DNA of 64,000 nucleotides from positions 248,001 to 312,000 of the forward strand of contig NZ_BROH01000002.1 in the NCBI RefSeq assembly GCF_027923545.1, in the 5' to 3' direction. Numbering within the stretch: position 1 is the first letter of the stretch; each line of letters begins with the position of its first letter. Positions 44,928 to 54,122 of the stretch are shown here, piece by piece. The notes beneath the pieces were generated by a model. That model was not told the DNA's origin and ran no database searches. It saw nothing but the letters and a program-made list of their open reading frames with translations. The translations under genes and the position numbers were made by a program. The DNA is from Sinisalibacter aestuarii (lineage in GTDB: Bacteria; Pseudomonadota; Alphaproteobacteria; Rhodobacterales; Rhodobacteraceae).

Positions 44928-46411
44928 CCGATCCAGCCCAGGCGCTTCGCGGCTTCGATCGCGTCGCGCCTGCGGCCCACCCCGAGCTTGGCGTAGATGC
45001 TCTTGAGGTGGAATTTCACCGTCGCTTCGCTGACCCCGCGCGTGCGTGCCAGCGCCTTGTTGCTGGTGGCGTTGGGCAGCAGGCAGAGGATTGCGTATTC
45101 CGCCTGCGTCAGTTCCGGCGGGCTGCGGTCCACCCGCTCCTGCGCCGCCAGCGGGCCGAGATAGGTATCGCGGATATGGCGCGCCCGGTCGACGAAGCGG
45201 CTGCGGCTGCGGCATTCGGCGCAGAAGGTCTCGTAAGTGTCGCGCGCGGTGGTGAACAGGTAGGTCCAGCCCTGGCTTTCGATCAGTTCGAAGGTGGGCA
45301 GAAGCTGGCGCGCCGCCTCGTCGAAGCGGTTTTCCTGCAGCGCCTGCTCGCCCCGGAGCAGCGCCTGCGTCACGCGCAGCCGCGCGAGCTTCAGCGGCAC
45401 ATCGCCCGCATCCTCACCCCAGTTCACCCGCAGCGAGGTGCTGTTGGGCATCAGCAGGATCATGTGCCTCTCACTCAACCCCAGAGGCGCGGGGCCGGTC
45501 AGCCCGCCACGCGGCAGCCGGTAGAAGAACTCGTCGCGCAAGAGCTGCATCGCGGGCAGAAGCTCGGTCATTCCGCGCACTCGCAGGACCGTTTCAAGCG
45601 CGGCGTGACGTTCGAGCACCGCATCGTCGCGCGCCGCCTGCGCGACGCGAAATTGCAGCGTGGCGAGGACCAGAAAGGTTTCCGGCCAGAACTCGCCATG
45701 CACCAGCGCATCCTGCACCCGCTCCAGCGCCGGGGCGTCGGGCAACCTGCCGGTGCGCTCCGCCTCGATCCACCAGCGCACGACGGTGACCATCGCATCT
45801 TCGCAGACCGGCCCACCGGCCAGGGCGAAGCAGTGCTCGGCCGCGCCCACCGCCCCCCGCGCCGCATCAAGCTCGCCCGACGAGATGTGCAGGAACCCCA
45901 GATGAAGGTGAATGAACCCCTCCAGATACTCCGACCCGCTCAGCCGGTAGGCGTTGATCGCAAGCTGCGCGAATTCCGCCGCCGAGCCCAGATCGAGACG
46001 CCGGAACGCGAGCATCAACAGCACGTTGTAAACCGCGCCGTGGCAGACGTGATCATCGGGATGAAACAGCGAAATCGCATCCACATAGGCCCAGAGCGCA
46101 TCGGGCGCGAGGGTGGCATCGTACCCCAGATGCACCAGGCCCTCGATGATGAGCAGCGGCGCGATCTCTTCGGTGAGCTTGTCCTGCTGCTTCAGAAGCG
46201 GAACCTCCGGATCGAGGCCGAGCGCGCCAACGAGGGTGTGATACCGCTTCATCGCCTGCCGGAAGCGGCCGGTCTTGTAGTCGATGATGATCTTGACCAG
46301 AGTCGCGTCAAACCCGGTATCGGGCGACGCGAAGGCATCCACATAGGCCGGCAAAGGCGACTTCAATGCGGCCCGAAAGGTGACCCCGGCCCCTGTCGCA
46401 TCTCTGCTCAA
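44903..46411 (-). CDS. LuxR-type regulator with long helical N-terminal region
   Basis: A 502-residue protein. The C-terminal 65 residues are a LuxR/FixJ helix-turn-helix (LTQAEYAILCLLPNATSNK with the recognition helix in SEATVKFHLKSIYAKLGV). The first about 420 residues are helical and repeat-like, similar in look to the TPR-type part of MalT-like regulators, but I see no P-loop. The start is probably TTG at 46411, nine bases after AGGAGG. It is convergent with the DUF917 gene and may control the transporter/hydantoinase operon. Confidence 0.78.
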   Translation of the reverse strand: MSRDATGAGVTFRAALKSPLPAYVDAFASPDTGFDATLVKIIIDYKTGRFRQAMKRYHTLVGALGLDPEVPLLKQQDKLTEEIAPLLIIEGLVHLGYDATLAPDALWAYVDAISLFHPDDHVCHGAVYNVLLMLAFRRLDLGSAAEFAQLAINAYRLSGSEYLEGFIHLHLGFLHISSGELDAARGAVGAAEHCFALAGGPVCEDAMVTVVRWWIEAERTGRLPDAPALERVQDALVHGEFWPETFLVLATLQFRVAQAARDDAVLERHAALETVLRVRGMTELLPAMQLLRDEFFYRLPRGGLTGPAPLGLSERHMILLMPNSTSLRVNWGEDAGDVPLKLARLRVTQALLRGEQALQENRFDEAARQLLPTFELIESQGWTYLFTTARDTYETFCAECRSRSRFVDRARHIRDTYLGPLAAQERVDRSPPELTQAEYAILCLLPNATSNKALARTRGVSEATVKFHLKSIYAKLGVGRRRDAIEAAKRLGWIGQATSSGL

Positions 46412-46586
46412 ATACCGCCCTCCTTGCTATCGGCACCCAGCCCCGGCCGGGCGCTGCCGACGACGATGCAGGCCCCCGCCCCGGGCACGATCCGCCCCAA
46501 TGTCTACTGCATGACCGCCCGCCGGTCCATCGGCAGGCCGTGGCGCACGAGGCCGGGCGGAGGTGTAGGGGCGTTCAGGCATCCGC

Positions 46587-46617
46587 AAAAAGGAAACGCG
46601 CCCCGTGGGACGCGCTT
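46587..46617 (-). terminator. Rho-independent terminator of the tracrRNA
   Basis: On the minus strand a 10-bp stem (AAGCGCGTCC paired with GGGCGCGTTT, two G-U pairs) with loop CACG is followed by CC and five T. In related systems this hairpin is also part of the functional tracrRNA. Confidence 0.8.
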
Positions 46618-46680
46618 CAATGTGGTGCTACTTCGAGCTTGTTAACGGCTCGACCGCGAATTCTGAACACCGGAAGGTTC
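46587..46680 (-). ncRNA. tracrRNA of the type II-C CRISPR system
   Basis: On the minus strand an anti-repeat (positions 46671 to 46641) pairs with the crRNA repeat over about 26 positions, with only two mismatches and one bulged base; the shared core is TGTTCAGAATTCG. It is followed by a short stem-loop (GCT-loop-AGC near 46640-46628) and then a strong terminator hairpin. It is transcribed away from cas9, in the cas9 upstream region. The 5' end is a guess because no good promoter is visible; the 3' end is fixed by the terminator. Confidence 0.85.
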
Positions 46681-46758
46681 GCACGGGAACGACTCTCTTT
46701 CAAGTTGCATTTTGTCCGGGGGCACGAAAAGCTGCCACGGCTTACGAGGGAGCGACAG

Positions 46759-49700
46759 ATGCGGCTTGGTCTGGATATCGGCACGAATTCCATCGGCTGG
46801 TGGTTGTATGATACCGACGGCAACGGCACCGACGCGCGGATCACCGGCATCATCGACGGCGGCGCGCGCATCTTCTCCGATGGCCGCGACCCGAAATCCG
46901 GCGCCTCCCTCGCCGTCGACCGCCGCGCCGCGCGGGCGATGCGGCGGCGGCGCGACCGGTATCTGCGCCGCCGGGCCACGCTGATGCGCGTCATGGCCGG
47001 GGCCGGGCTGATGCCCGCCGATCCCGCCGAGGCCAAGGCGCTGGAGTTGCTCGACCCCTATGAATTGCGCGCCACTGGGCTCGACGCGGCGCTGCCGCTG
47101 CACCATCTGGGCCGGGCCTTGTTCCACCTCAACCAGCGGCGCGGCTTCAAATCGAACCGCAAGACTGACCGGGGCGACAATGAGAGCGGCAAGATCAAGG
47201 ACGCCACCGGGCGGCTCGATTGGGCCATGCATCAGGAGAAGGCGCGGACCTATGGCGAGTTTCTGCATATGCGGCGGGCACGCGCTGCCGATCCGCGCCA
47301 TATGCCAACCGTGCGCACCCGCCTCTCTGTGGCCGCGCGGGGCGGGCCGGATGCGAAGGCGGAGGCGGGCTATGATTTCTACCCCGACCGGCGGCATCTG
47401 GAAGACGAGTTCAACAAGCTCTGGGCCGCGCAGGCCGCATTTCACCCCGGTCAGCTTTCCGACGAGCTACGCGACGTGGTATTTGAGAAGATCTTCTACC
47501 AGCGCCCCCTGAAAGAGCCGAAGGTGGGGCTGTGCCTGTTCACCGCCGAGACCCGGCTGGCCAAGGCCCACCCCCTTACCCAGCGCCGGGTGCTTTATGA
47601 AACCGTCAACCAGCTGCGCGTCACCGCCGACTGGCGCGAGACGCGGCCCCTCACGCTGGAGGAACGCGACCAGATCGTTCATGCGCTCGACAACAAGGGT
47701 CATACGAAATCGCTTTCCTCGATGAACATGAAGCTGCCCGCGCTGGCGAAGGTGCTCAGGCTGCGCGACGGCGAGCGGTTCACGCTGGAAACCGGCGCGC
47801 GCGATGCCATCGCCTGCGACCCGGTGCGCGCCAGCCTGTCGCATCCTGACCGGTTTGGCCCGCGCTGGTCGGTGCTGGGTTGGGAGGCGCAATGGGACGT
47901 GATTTCGCGCATCCGGGCGGTGCAGAGCGAAGAGGAGCACAAGGCGCTGGTGCTCTGGCTAGCCCAGACCCACGGGCTCGATGAAGCCCATTCGCAGGCC
48001 ACCGCCAACGCGCCGCTGCCCGAGGGGTATGGGCGGCTGGGCTTCACCGCGACGCAGAACATCCTCGGCCACCTGACGGCGGAGGTGATCACCTATGCGC
48101 AGGCCGTCGCCGCCTGCGGCTGGCACCATTCCGACCAGCGCACCGGCGAATGCCTCGATGCCCTGCCCTATTACGGCGAAGTGCTCGACCGCCACGTCAT
48201 CCCCGGCACCTATGACGAGGCCGATGACGAGATCACCCGCTATGGCCGCATCACCAATCCCACGGTGCATATCGGCCTCAATCAGCTTCGCCGGCTGGTG
48301 AACCGGATCATCGAGACCTATGGCAAACCCGACCAGATCGTCGTCGAACTGGCGCGGGAGCTGAAGCAGTCGGAACAGCAGAAGCGGGAGGCCACGAAGC
48401 GTATTCGGGAGACGACAGAGGCGGCGATCAAGCGCAGCCAGAAGCTGGACGAGTTGGGGGTCGAGGATAACGGCCGCAACCGGATGCTGCTCAGGCTGTG
48501 GGAAGACCTCAACCCCGACGATGCGATGCGCCGCTTCTGCCCCTATACCGGCCAGCGGATCAGCGCGACGATGATCTTCGACGGCTCCTGTGATGTCGAC
48601 CACATCCTGCCCTATTCGCGCACCCTCGATGACAGCTTCGCCAACCGCACCCTGTGCCTCAGGGAAGCCAACCGCGAGAAGCGCAACCAGACGCCGTGGG
48701 AGGCCTGGGGCGATAGTCCGCAATGGGACGCCATCGAAGCCAATCTGAAGAACCTGCCCGACAACAAGCGCTGGCGCTTCGCGCCCGACGCGATGGAGCG
48801 GTTCGAGGGTGAAAACGACTTCCTCGACCGCGCTTTGGTCGATACCCAATATCTCGCCCGCATCTCGCGGACCTATCTCGACACGCTGTTCACCGAGGGC
48901 GGGCATGTCTGGGTCGTGCCGGGGCGGCTGACCGAGATGCTGCGCCGCCACTGGGGGCTGAATTCGCTGCTGAGCGATGCCGAACGGGGCGCCGTCAAGG
49001 CCAAGAACCGCACCGACCATCGCCACCACGCGATCGACGCCGCCGTGGTGGCCGCCACCGACCGGGGGCTTCTGAACCGGATCAGCCGGGCAGCCGGCCA
49101 GGGCGAGGCGGCCGGCCAGTCGGCCGAAGACATCGCCCGCGATACGCCGCCGCCCTGGGAGGGCTTCCGCGAAGACCTGCGCATCCAGCTCGGCAAGATC
49201 ATCGTCAGCCACCGCGCCGATCACGGCCGGATCGACCCCGAGGCGCGCAAGGCCGGGCGCGACAGCACGGCGGGCAAGCTCCACAACGACACCGCCTATG
49301 GGGTCATCGACGAAAACAGCGTCGTCAGCCGCATCCCGCTGCTCTCGCTCAAACCCGGCGATATCGCGGTCACCACGAAGGGCAAGAACATCCGCGATGT
49401 GCAGCTCCAGAAGGCCCTGGAGGTGGCAACGCGCGGCAAGGAGGGCAAGGAGTTCGAAGCCGCCTTGCGCGATTTCGCCGCAAAGCCCGGACCGTATCAG
49501 GGCATCCGCCGGGTCCGGCTTGTTGAAAGCCTGCAATCGAGCGCCCGTGTCGAAGTCGGCGCGCGTCCGAAAGGCGGCGCCCTCAAGGCCTATAAGGGCG
49601 ACAGTAACCAGTGCTACGAGCTGTGGCGGCTGCCCGATGGCAAGGTGAAACCGCAGGTGGTGACCACCTTCGAAGCCCATTCCGGCACCGACAAACGCCC

Positions 49701-49983
49701 CCACCCCGCCGCCAAACGGCTGCTGCGTGTGTTCAAGCGCGACATGGTGGCGCTGGAGCGGGATGGCCAGACGCTGATTTGCTATGTGCAGAAGCTCGAC
49801 CTGGCCAACGGGCTGTTCCTCGCCCCACACCGGGAAAGCAATGCCGACGCCCGCCACCGCGACAAGGATGATCCGTTCCGACTGCTGCAAATGGGGGCCG
49901 GCACGATCGTGAATGCCGGGCTGCGCCGCGTCATCGTCGATGAAATCGGACGGGTCCGTGACCCCGGCCCGCCCGTGCTCTGA
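46759..49983 (+). CDS. cas9: CRISPR-associated endonuclease Cas9, type II-C
   Basis: RNA-guided DNA endonuclease of 1074 residues, the compact size of II-C Cas9 proteins. RuvC-I is LGLDIGTNSIGWWLYD with catalytic Asp6. The Arg-rich bridge helix covers about 55-78 (RRAARAMRRRRDRYLRRR). RuvC-II is IVVELARELKQS with Glu530. The HNH core is CDVDHILPYSRTLDD with His615 and an Asn in the downstream NRTLC segment. RuvC-III is HHAIDAAVVAATD with His757 and Asp760. All catalytic residues are intact. The ATG at 46759 follows a GAGGGAG site; frames extending upstream would read through the tracrRNA region. cas1 and cas2 follow. Confidence 0.96.
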   Translation: MRLGLDIGTNSIGWWLYDTDGNGTDARITGIIDGGARIFSDGRDPKSGASLAVDRRAARAMRRRRDRYLRRRATLMRVMAGAGLMPADPAEAKALELLDPYELRATGLDAALPLHHLGRALFHLNQRRGFKSNRKTDRGDNESGKIKDATGRLDWAMHQEKARTYGEFLHMRRARAADPRHMPTVRTRLSVAARGGPDAKAEAGYDFYPDRRHLEDEFNKLWAAQAAFHPGQLSDELRDVVFEKIFYQRPLKEPKVGLCLFTAETRLAKAHPLTQRRVLYETVNQLRVTADWRETRPLTLEERDQIVHALDNKGHTKSLSSMNMKLPALAKVLRLRDGERFTLETGARDAIACDPVRASLSHPDRFGPRWSVLGWEAQWDVISRIRAVQSEEEHKALVLWLAQTHGLDEAHSQATANAPLPEGYGRLGFTATQNILGHLTAEVITYAQAVAACGWHHSDQRTGECLDALPYYGEVLDRHVIPGTYDEADDEITRYGRITNPTVHIGLNQLRRLVNRIIETYGKPDQIVVELARELKQSEQQKREATKRIRETTEAAIKRSQKLDELGVEDNGRNRMLLRLWEDLNPDDAMRRFCPYTGQRISATMIFDGSCDVDHILPYSRTLDDSFANRTLCLREANREKRNQTPWEAWGDSPQWDAIEANLKNLPDNKRWRFAPDAMERFEGENDFLDRALVDTQYLARISRTYLDTLFTEGGHVWVVPGRLTEMLRRHWGLNSLLSDAERGAVKAKNRTDHRHHAIDAAVVAATDRGLLNRISRAAGQGEAAGQSAEDIARDTPPPWEGFREDLRIQLGKIIVSHRADHGRIDPEARKAGRDSTAGKLHNDTAYGVIDENSVVSRIPLLSLKPGDIAVTTKGKNIRDVQLQKALEVATRGKEGKEFEAALRDFAAKPGPYQGIRRVRLVESLQSSARVEVGARPKGGALKAYKGDSNQCYELWRLPDGKVKPQVVTTFEAHSGTDKRPHPAAKRLLRVFKRDMVALERDGQTLICYVQKLDLANGLFLAPHRESNADARHRDKDDPFRLLQMGAGTIVNAGLRRVIVDEIGRVRDPGPPVL

Positions 49984-50045
49984 CCGCCAGATTCGCGCGA
50001 ATCGGAAAAATGTGCCATCCTTCCAAGCCTTTGGAGGGGTAATGA

Positions 50046-50957
50046 GTGGATCGGATTGTCGATATCGCCAGCGATGGCCGGCATCTGTCGAAAGAGCGCG
50101 GCTTTCTGAAAGTCAGTGAGGACGGGGCCGAGATCGGCCGCATCCCGCTTGACGAGATCAGCGGCGTGATCGTCCATGCCCATGGCACCACCTGGTCCAC
50201 CTCTCTGCTCACCGAGCTGGCGGAGCGCGGCGCGCCGGTGGTGCTCTGCGCCGCCAACCACACGCCCCGCTCGGTGCTGATGCCGCTCGAGGGCCACCAT
50301 GCCCAGGGCAAGCGGCTGCGCGCGCAATGGCAGGCGAAAGCGCCGCTCACCAAGCAGGCATGGAAGCAGATCGTGCAGGCCAAGATCGCCATGCAGGCCG
50401 CAGCGCTCGACGCGTTCGGCGAGGCCCCGGCGCCCCTGCTCATGCTGAAGCGCAAGGTCACCAGCGGCGACACCACGAATGTCGAGGCGCAGGCGGCGCG
50501 CCATTACTGGCCCCGGCTGATGGGCCGCGATTTCCGCCGCGACCGCGACGCGCCCGACATCAACGCGCTGCTGAACTACGGCTATACCGTGCTGCGCGCC
50601 GCCACCGCCCGGGCCGTGGTCGCCGCCGGGCTGCACCCCTCGATCGGGCTGCACCACGCCAATCGCGGCAACGCCTTCGCCCTCGCCGACGATCTGATGG
50701 AACCGTTCCGCCCGCTCGTCGACTGCGCCGCGCGCGAAATCGCCCAGGCGCGCGGCCCGCAGGTCGATACCGAGGCGAAACAGGCGCTGGCCCGGCTGAT
50801 CGCGCTCGACCTGCCGCTCGGCGACGGGCTTACACCGGTCTCGGTCGCGCTCACACGGCTGGCAACCTCGCTCGGCCAGAGCTTCGAGACCGGCCAACTC
50901 GCCCTCGCCCTGCCCGCCCCACCCGATGCCCTCACGCTGTCGGGGCTCGGCGCATGA
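50046..50957 (+). CDS. cas1: CRISPR-associated endonuclease Cas1, type II
   Basis: Integrase of 303 residues that inserts new spacers with Cas2. It starts at a GTG (50046) behind GGAGGGG. The three metal ligands are recognisable: Glu in TTNVEAQAARHYW, His in GLHPSIGLHHANR and Glu/Asp in DDLMEPFRPLVDCAA. Length and the start VDRIVDIASDGRHLSKERGFL fit type II Cas1. The stop overlaps the cas2 start as ATGA. No csn2 or cas4 is present, which defines subtype II-C. Confidence 0.95.
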   Translation: MDRIVDIASDGRHLSKERGFLKVSEDGAEIGRIPLDEISGVIVHAHGTTWSTSLLTELAERGAPVVLCAANHTPRSVLMPLEGHHAQGKRLRAQWQAKAPLTKQAWKQIVQAKIAMQAAALDAFGEAPAPLLMLKRKVTSGDTTNVEAQAARHYWPRLMGRDFRRDRDAPDINALLNYGYTVLRAATARAVVAAGLHPSIGLHHANRGNAFALADDLMEPFRPLVDCAAREIAQARGPQVDTEAKQALARLIALDLPLGDGLTPVSVALTRLATSLGQSFETGQLALALPAPPDALTLSGLGA

Positions 50958-51298
50958 CACAGCCCGCAACCTTCCTGTCAGGATACCGGATCATGTGGAT
51001 ACTCGTGATGTTCGACCTTCCGACCGACACCAAACCGCAGCGCAAGGCAGCGACGAATTTCCGCAACTTCCTGCTCGACGAGGGCTTCGAACGCAGCCAG
51101 TTCTCGGTCTATGCCCGGTTCGTGAACGGCAAGGAGGCGTTCCAGACCCGGGTGAACCGGATCGAACGCCACCTGCCGGCCCAGGGCGACATCCAGATCC
51201 TCAACTTCACCGACCGGCAATACCGTGATATCGTTCATTTCTCGGACCAGGGCCGCAGGGGCGCCCGCAAGAACCCGGAACAACTGGTGCTGTTTTGA
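50954..51298 (+). CDS. cas2: CRISPR-associated protein Cas2
   Basis: A 114-residue ferredoxin-fold protein that forms the adaptation complex with Cas1. The core strand MWILVMFDLPTDT carries the usual Asp, and the segment RSQFSVYARFV followed by VNRIERHLPAQGDIQILNFTDRQY is typical. It starts inside the cas1 stop. A stem-loop and then the repeat array follow within 75 bases. Confidence 0.94.
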   Translation: MTQPATFLSGYRIMWILVMFDLPTDTKPQRKAATNFRNFLLDEGFERSQFSVYARFVNGKEAFQTRVNRIERHLPAQGDIQILNFTDRQYRDIVHFSDQGRRGARKNPEQLVLF

Positions 51299-51326
51299 TG
51301 ACTGATTCCCGGAAATGCATAACTGG

Positions 51327-51368
51327 CCGCCCGGTAAAGCGCTTAAGTTTCAAGCACTTGCCGGGCGG
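51327..51368. terminator. Stem-loop between cas2 and the array
   Basis: CCGCCCGG at 51327-51334 pairs with CCGGGCGG at 51361-51368, and a second imperfect pairing (AAAGCGCTT with AAGCACTT) extends the stem. It lies between the cas2 stop and the first repeat. It could end the cas mRNA, the oncoming pre-crRNA, or both. There is no long T-run. Confidence 0.5.
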
Positions 51369-51371
51369 ACC

Positions 51372-54108
51372 AGTGTAGCTGTTCAGAATTCGAGGTCCAG
51401 CCGCAACCCGCAATGGCCTCGATATTCTTCCAGTTGCAGTGTAGCTGTTCAGAATTCGAGGTCCAGCCGCAACTGCACGTTGACCTTTCCGGTCTTGTCG
51501 TCAGTGTAGCTGTTCAGAATTCGAGGTCCAGCCGCAACCTTCCGGCGTGTCGGAGAAATACCCGGTGAAGTGTAGCTGTTCAGAATTCGAGGTCCAGCCG
51601 CAACCATACGGCGTACCGACCTCCGTGCCTTCGTAGTGTAGCTGTTCAGAATTCGAGGTCCAGCCGCAACATCGTCGGTGACCAGTTGTAGTTGTAGGCG
51701 AGTGTAGCTGTTCAGAATTCGAGGTCCAGCCGCAACCGTCAACGTCACCGTCGCCGTCGAGGTCCAGTGTAGCTGTTCAGAATTCGAGGTCCAGCCGCAA
51801 CAGATACCCAGCCTGCGTCAACCGGCTCGGAAGTGTAGCTGTTCAGAATTCGAGGTCCAGCCGCAACGACGAACCGGATCGCAGCGGTGACAAGCAGAGT
51901 GTAGCTGTTCAGAATTCGAGGTCCAGCCGCAACTCGCCCTCAAGGAAGTCCCGGAAAGCGGAGAGTGTAGCTGTTCAGAATTCGAGGTCCAGCCGCAACG
52001 CCAGATCGCGCGCCCAGCGGGCGAGAGAGAGTGTAGCTGTTCAGAATTCGAGGTCCAGCCGCAACAGCTCGCGCGACGCCGCGCGCAACGACGAAAGTGT
52101 AGCTGTTCAGAATTCGAGGTCCAGCCGCAACTGCCGCGTCATCACGACAAATCGAAAACTCAGTGTAGCTGTTCAGAATTCGAGGTCCAGCCGCAACCTG
52201 AACGCCCCTGCCGGCAACCATGCCCCGAGTGTAGCTGTTCAGAATTCGAGGTCCAGCCGCAACACGCGGAGCATATGGCCGCCGACAGATCATAGTGTAG
52301 CTGTTCAGAATTCGAGGTCCAGCCGCAACGACGAGCGAAACGAGAAGATCAATGTCAAGAGTGTAGCTGTTCAGAATTCGAGGTCCAGCCGCAACATGCA
52401 CTACGACGCAAAGGTGATTGACCCAAGTGTAGCTGTTCAGAATTCGAGGTCCAGCCGCAACACGTTTCGGCCAACATCGGCGCGGGCTATGAGTGTAGCT
52501 GTTCAGAATTCGAGGTCCAGCCGCAACACCGGACCGCACCCGCAGCTCGTCCACGGTAGTGTAGCTGTTCAGAATTCGAGGTCCAGCCGCAACGGCGCGA
52601 GCGCGCGGACGACGCGCAGCGTAGTGTAGCTGTTCAGAATTCGAGGTCCAGCCGCAACTGCGAGTTTGTCGGCTCGCTGTCGTAGAATAGTGTAGCTGTT
52701 CAGAATTCGAGGTCCAGCCGCAACCTACCGGCGCGGCAAAATCTGGCACGTCCAAGTGTAGCTGTTCAGAATTCGAGGTCCAGCCGCAACAAGCGGTTTG
52801 ACGAGCCGGGTTTTGTTATTAGTGTAGCTGTTCAGAATTCGAGGTCCAGCCGCAACGCGGCGGTGCACCAATCCGAAGCCATGAAAAGTGTAGCTGTTCA
52901 GAATTCGAGGTCCAGCCGCAACGACCCCACGGTCATCGCCGCGCGCCGCGAGAGTGTAGCTGTTCAGAATTCGAGGTCCAGCCGCAACCGCGAACGGCTC
53001 TGCCGGCTGCCCGCCAATAGTGTAGCTGTTCAGAATTCGAGGTCCAGCCGCAACTGCTAAACGCACCGGAGCCCGTCCAATCCAAGTGTAGCTGTTCAGA
53101 ATTCGAGGTCCAGCCGCAACAGTCAGGACATGCCGATGTTCATCGTGCCGAGTGTAGCTGTTCAGAATTCGAGGTCCAGCCGCAACATGTGTAGCGACCC
53201 CCAGAAACTGGACGCAGTGTAGCTGTTCAGAATTCGAGGTCCAGCCGCAACCCAGCCCGCGCGGGAACGCCACGTAGCCGCAGTGTAGCTGTTCAGAATT
53301 CGAGGTCCAGCCGCAACACGCGAATTGTGGGTGGACTGCAACAACGGAGTGTAGCTGTTCAGAATTCGAGGTCCAGCCGCAACCGGCGACGGCACTCAAA
53401 ATGAAGGGCAACGAGTGTAGCTGTTCAGAATTCGAGGTCCAGCCGCAACGCGCCGAAGAGCTTGGCGTCAAGTTCGCCTAGTGTAGCTGTTCAGAATTCG
53501 AGGTCCAGCCGCAACTATCACGTTGATCGAGTCGAGCGGGCCGTGAGTGTAGCTGTTCAGAATTCGAGGTCCAGCCGCAACTGTTCTCGATCGCGATCAG
53601 GTCCGGCTTGTAGTGTAGCTGTTCAGAATTCGAGGTCCAGCCGCAACGTTATGATCTGCGGGTTGGCCGCGCCTGCGAGTGTAGCTGTTCAGAATTCGAG
53701 GTCCAGCCGCAACTCCGCGCGGCAGCGCTGCGGGAAGCGCTTGAGTGTAGCTGTTCAGAATTCGAGGTCCAGCCGCAACGCGGCGACACCGGCTCCGTGA
53801 CCGGCATTAGTGTAGCTGTTCAGAATTCGAGGTCCAGCCGCAACCGCCACGCTCACCACACGCGCGGCCCGCGTAGTGTAGCTGTTCAGAATTCGAGGTC
53901 CAGCCGCAACGCATTGAGATGTGGAACGACGAACCGGGCGAGTGTAGCTGTTCAGAATTCGAGGTCCAGCCGCAACCGTCACCGCCTCGACGGTCTGCGG
54001 CTCGGTAGTGTAGCTGTTCAGAATTCGAGGTCCAGCCGCAACCCCAGCCCGGCATCACGCCGAGAACATCGGAGTGTAGCTGTTCAGAATTCGAGGTCCA
54101 GCCGCAAC
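51372..54108 (-). CRISPR. Type II-C CRISPR array: 42 repeats of 36 bp, 41 spacers
   Basis: I counted 42 repeats of 36 bp starting at 51372 and ending at 54108. Read on the plus strand each begins AGTGTAGCTG and ends CCAGCCGCAAC; all copies look identical. Spacers are 30 bp, except five of 29 bp (after repeats 2, 6, 19, 28 and 37). The tracrRNA anti-repeat requires that mature crRNAs come from the minus strand, where the repeat begins GTTGCGGC and ends GCTACACT. Neither end shows a decayed repeat. All spacers differ by eye. The high-coordinate end, where a minus-strand leader would lie, is bounded by an IS3 remnant. Confidence 0.97.
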
Positions 54109-54122
54109 ATGGCGCGGCGCTC

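Noticed and set aside
46675-46703. A sigma-70 promoter for the tracrRNA (TTGAAA then a -10 at 17 bp)
   Set aside because: The hexamer at the right distance (GAACCT) is a poor -10, so I did not list it as a promoter.
46540-46758. An upstream start for cas9 (open frame extends to about 46540)
   Set aside because: The extension would cover the tracrRNA and its terminator and lacks homology. RuvC-I begins right at the ATG at 46759, which has a GAGGGAG site.
50954-51371. A csn2 or cas4 gene that would make the system II-A or II-B
   Set aside because: No open frame remains between cas2 and the array. Only cas9, cas1 and cas2 are present, so II-C is the fit.
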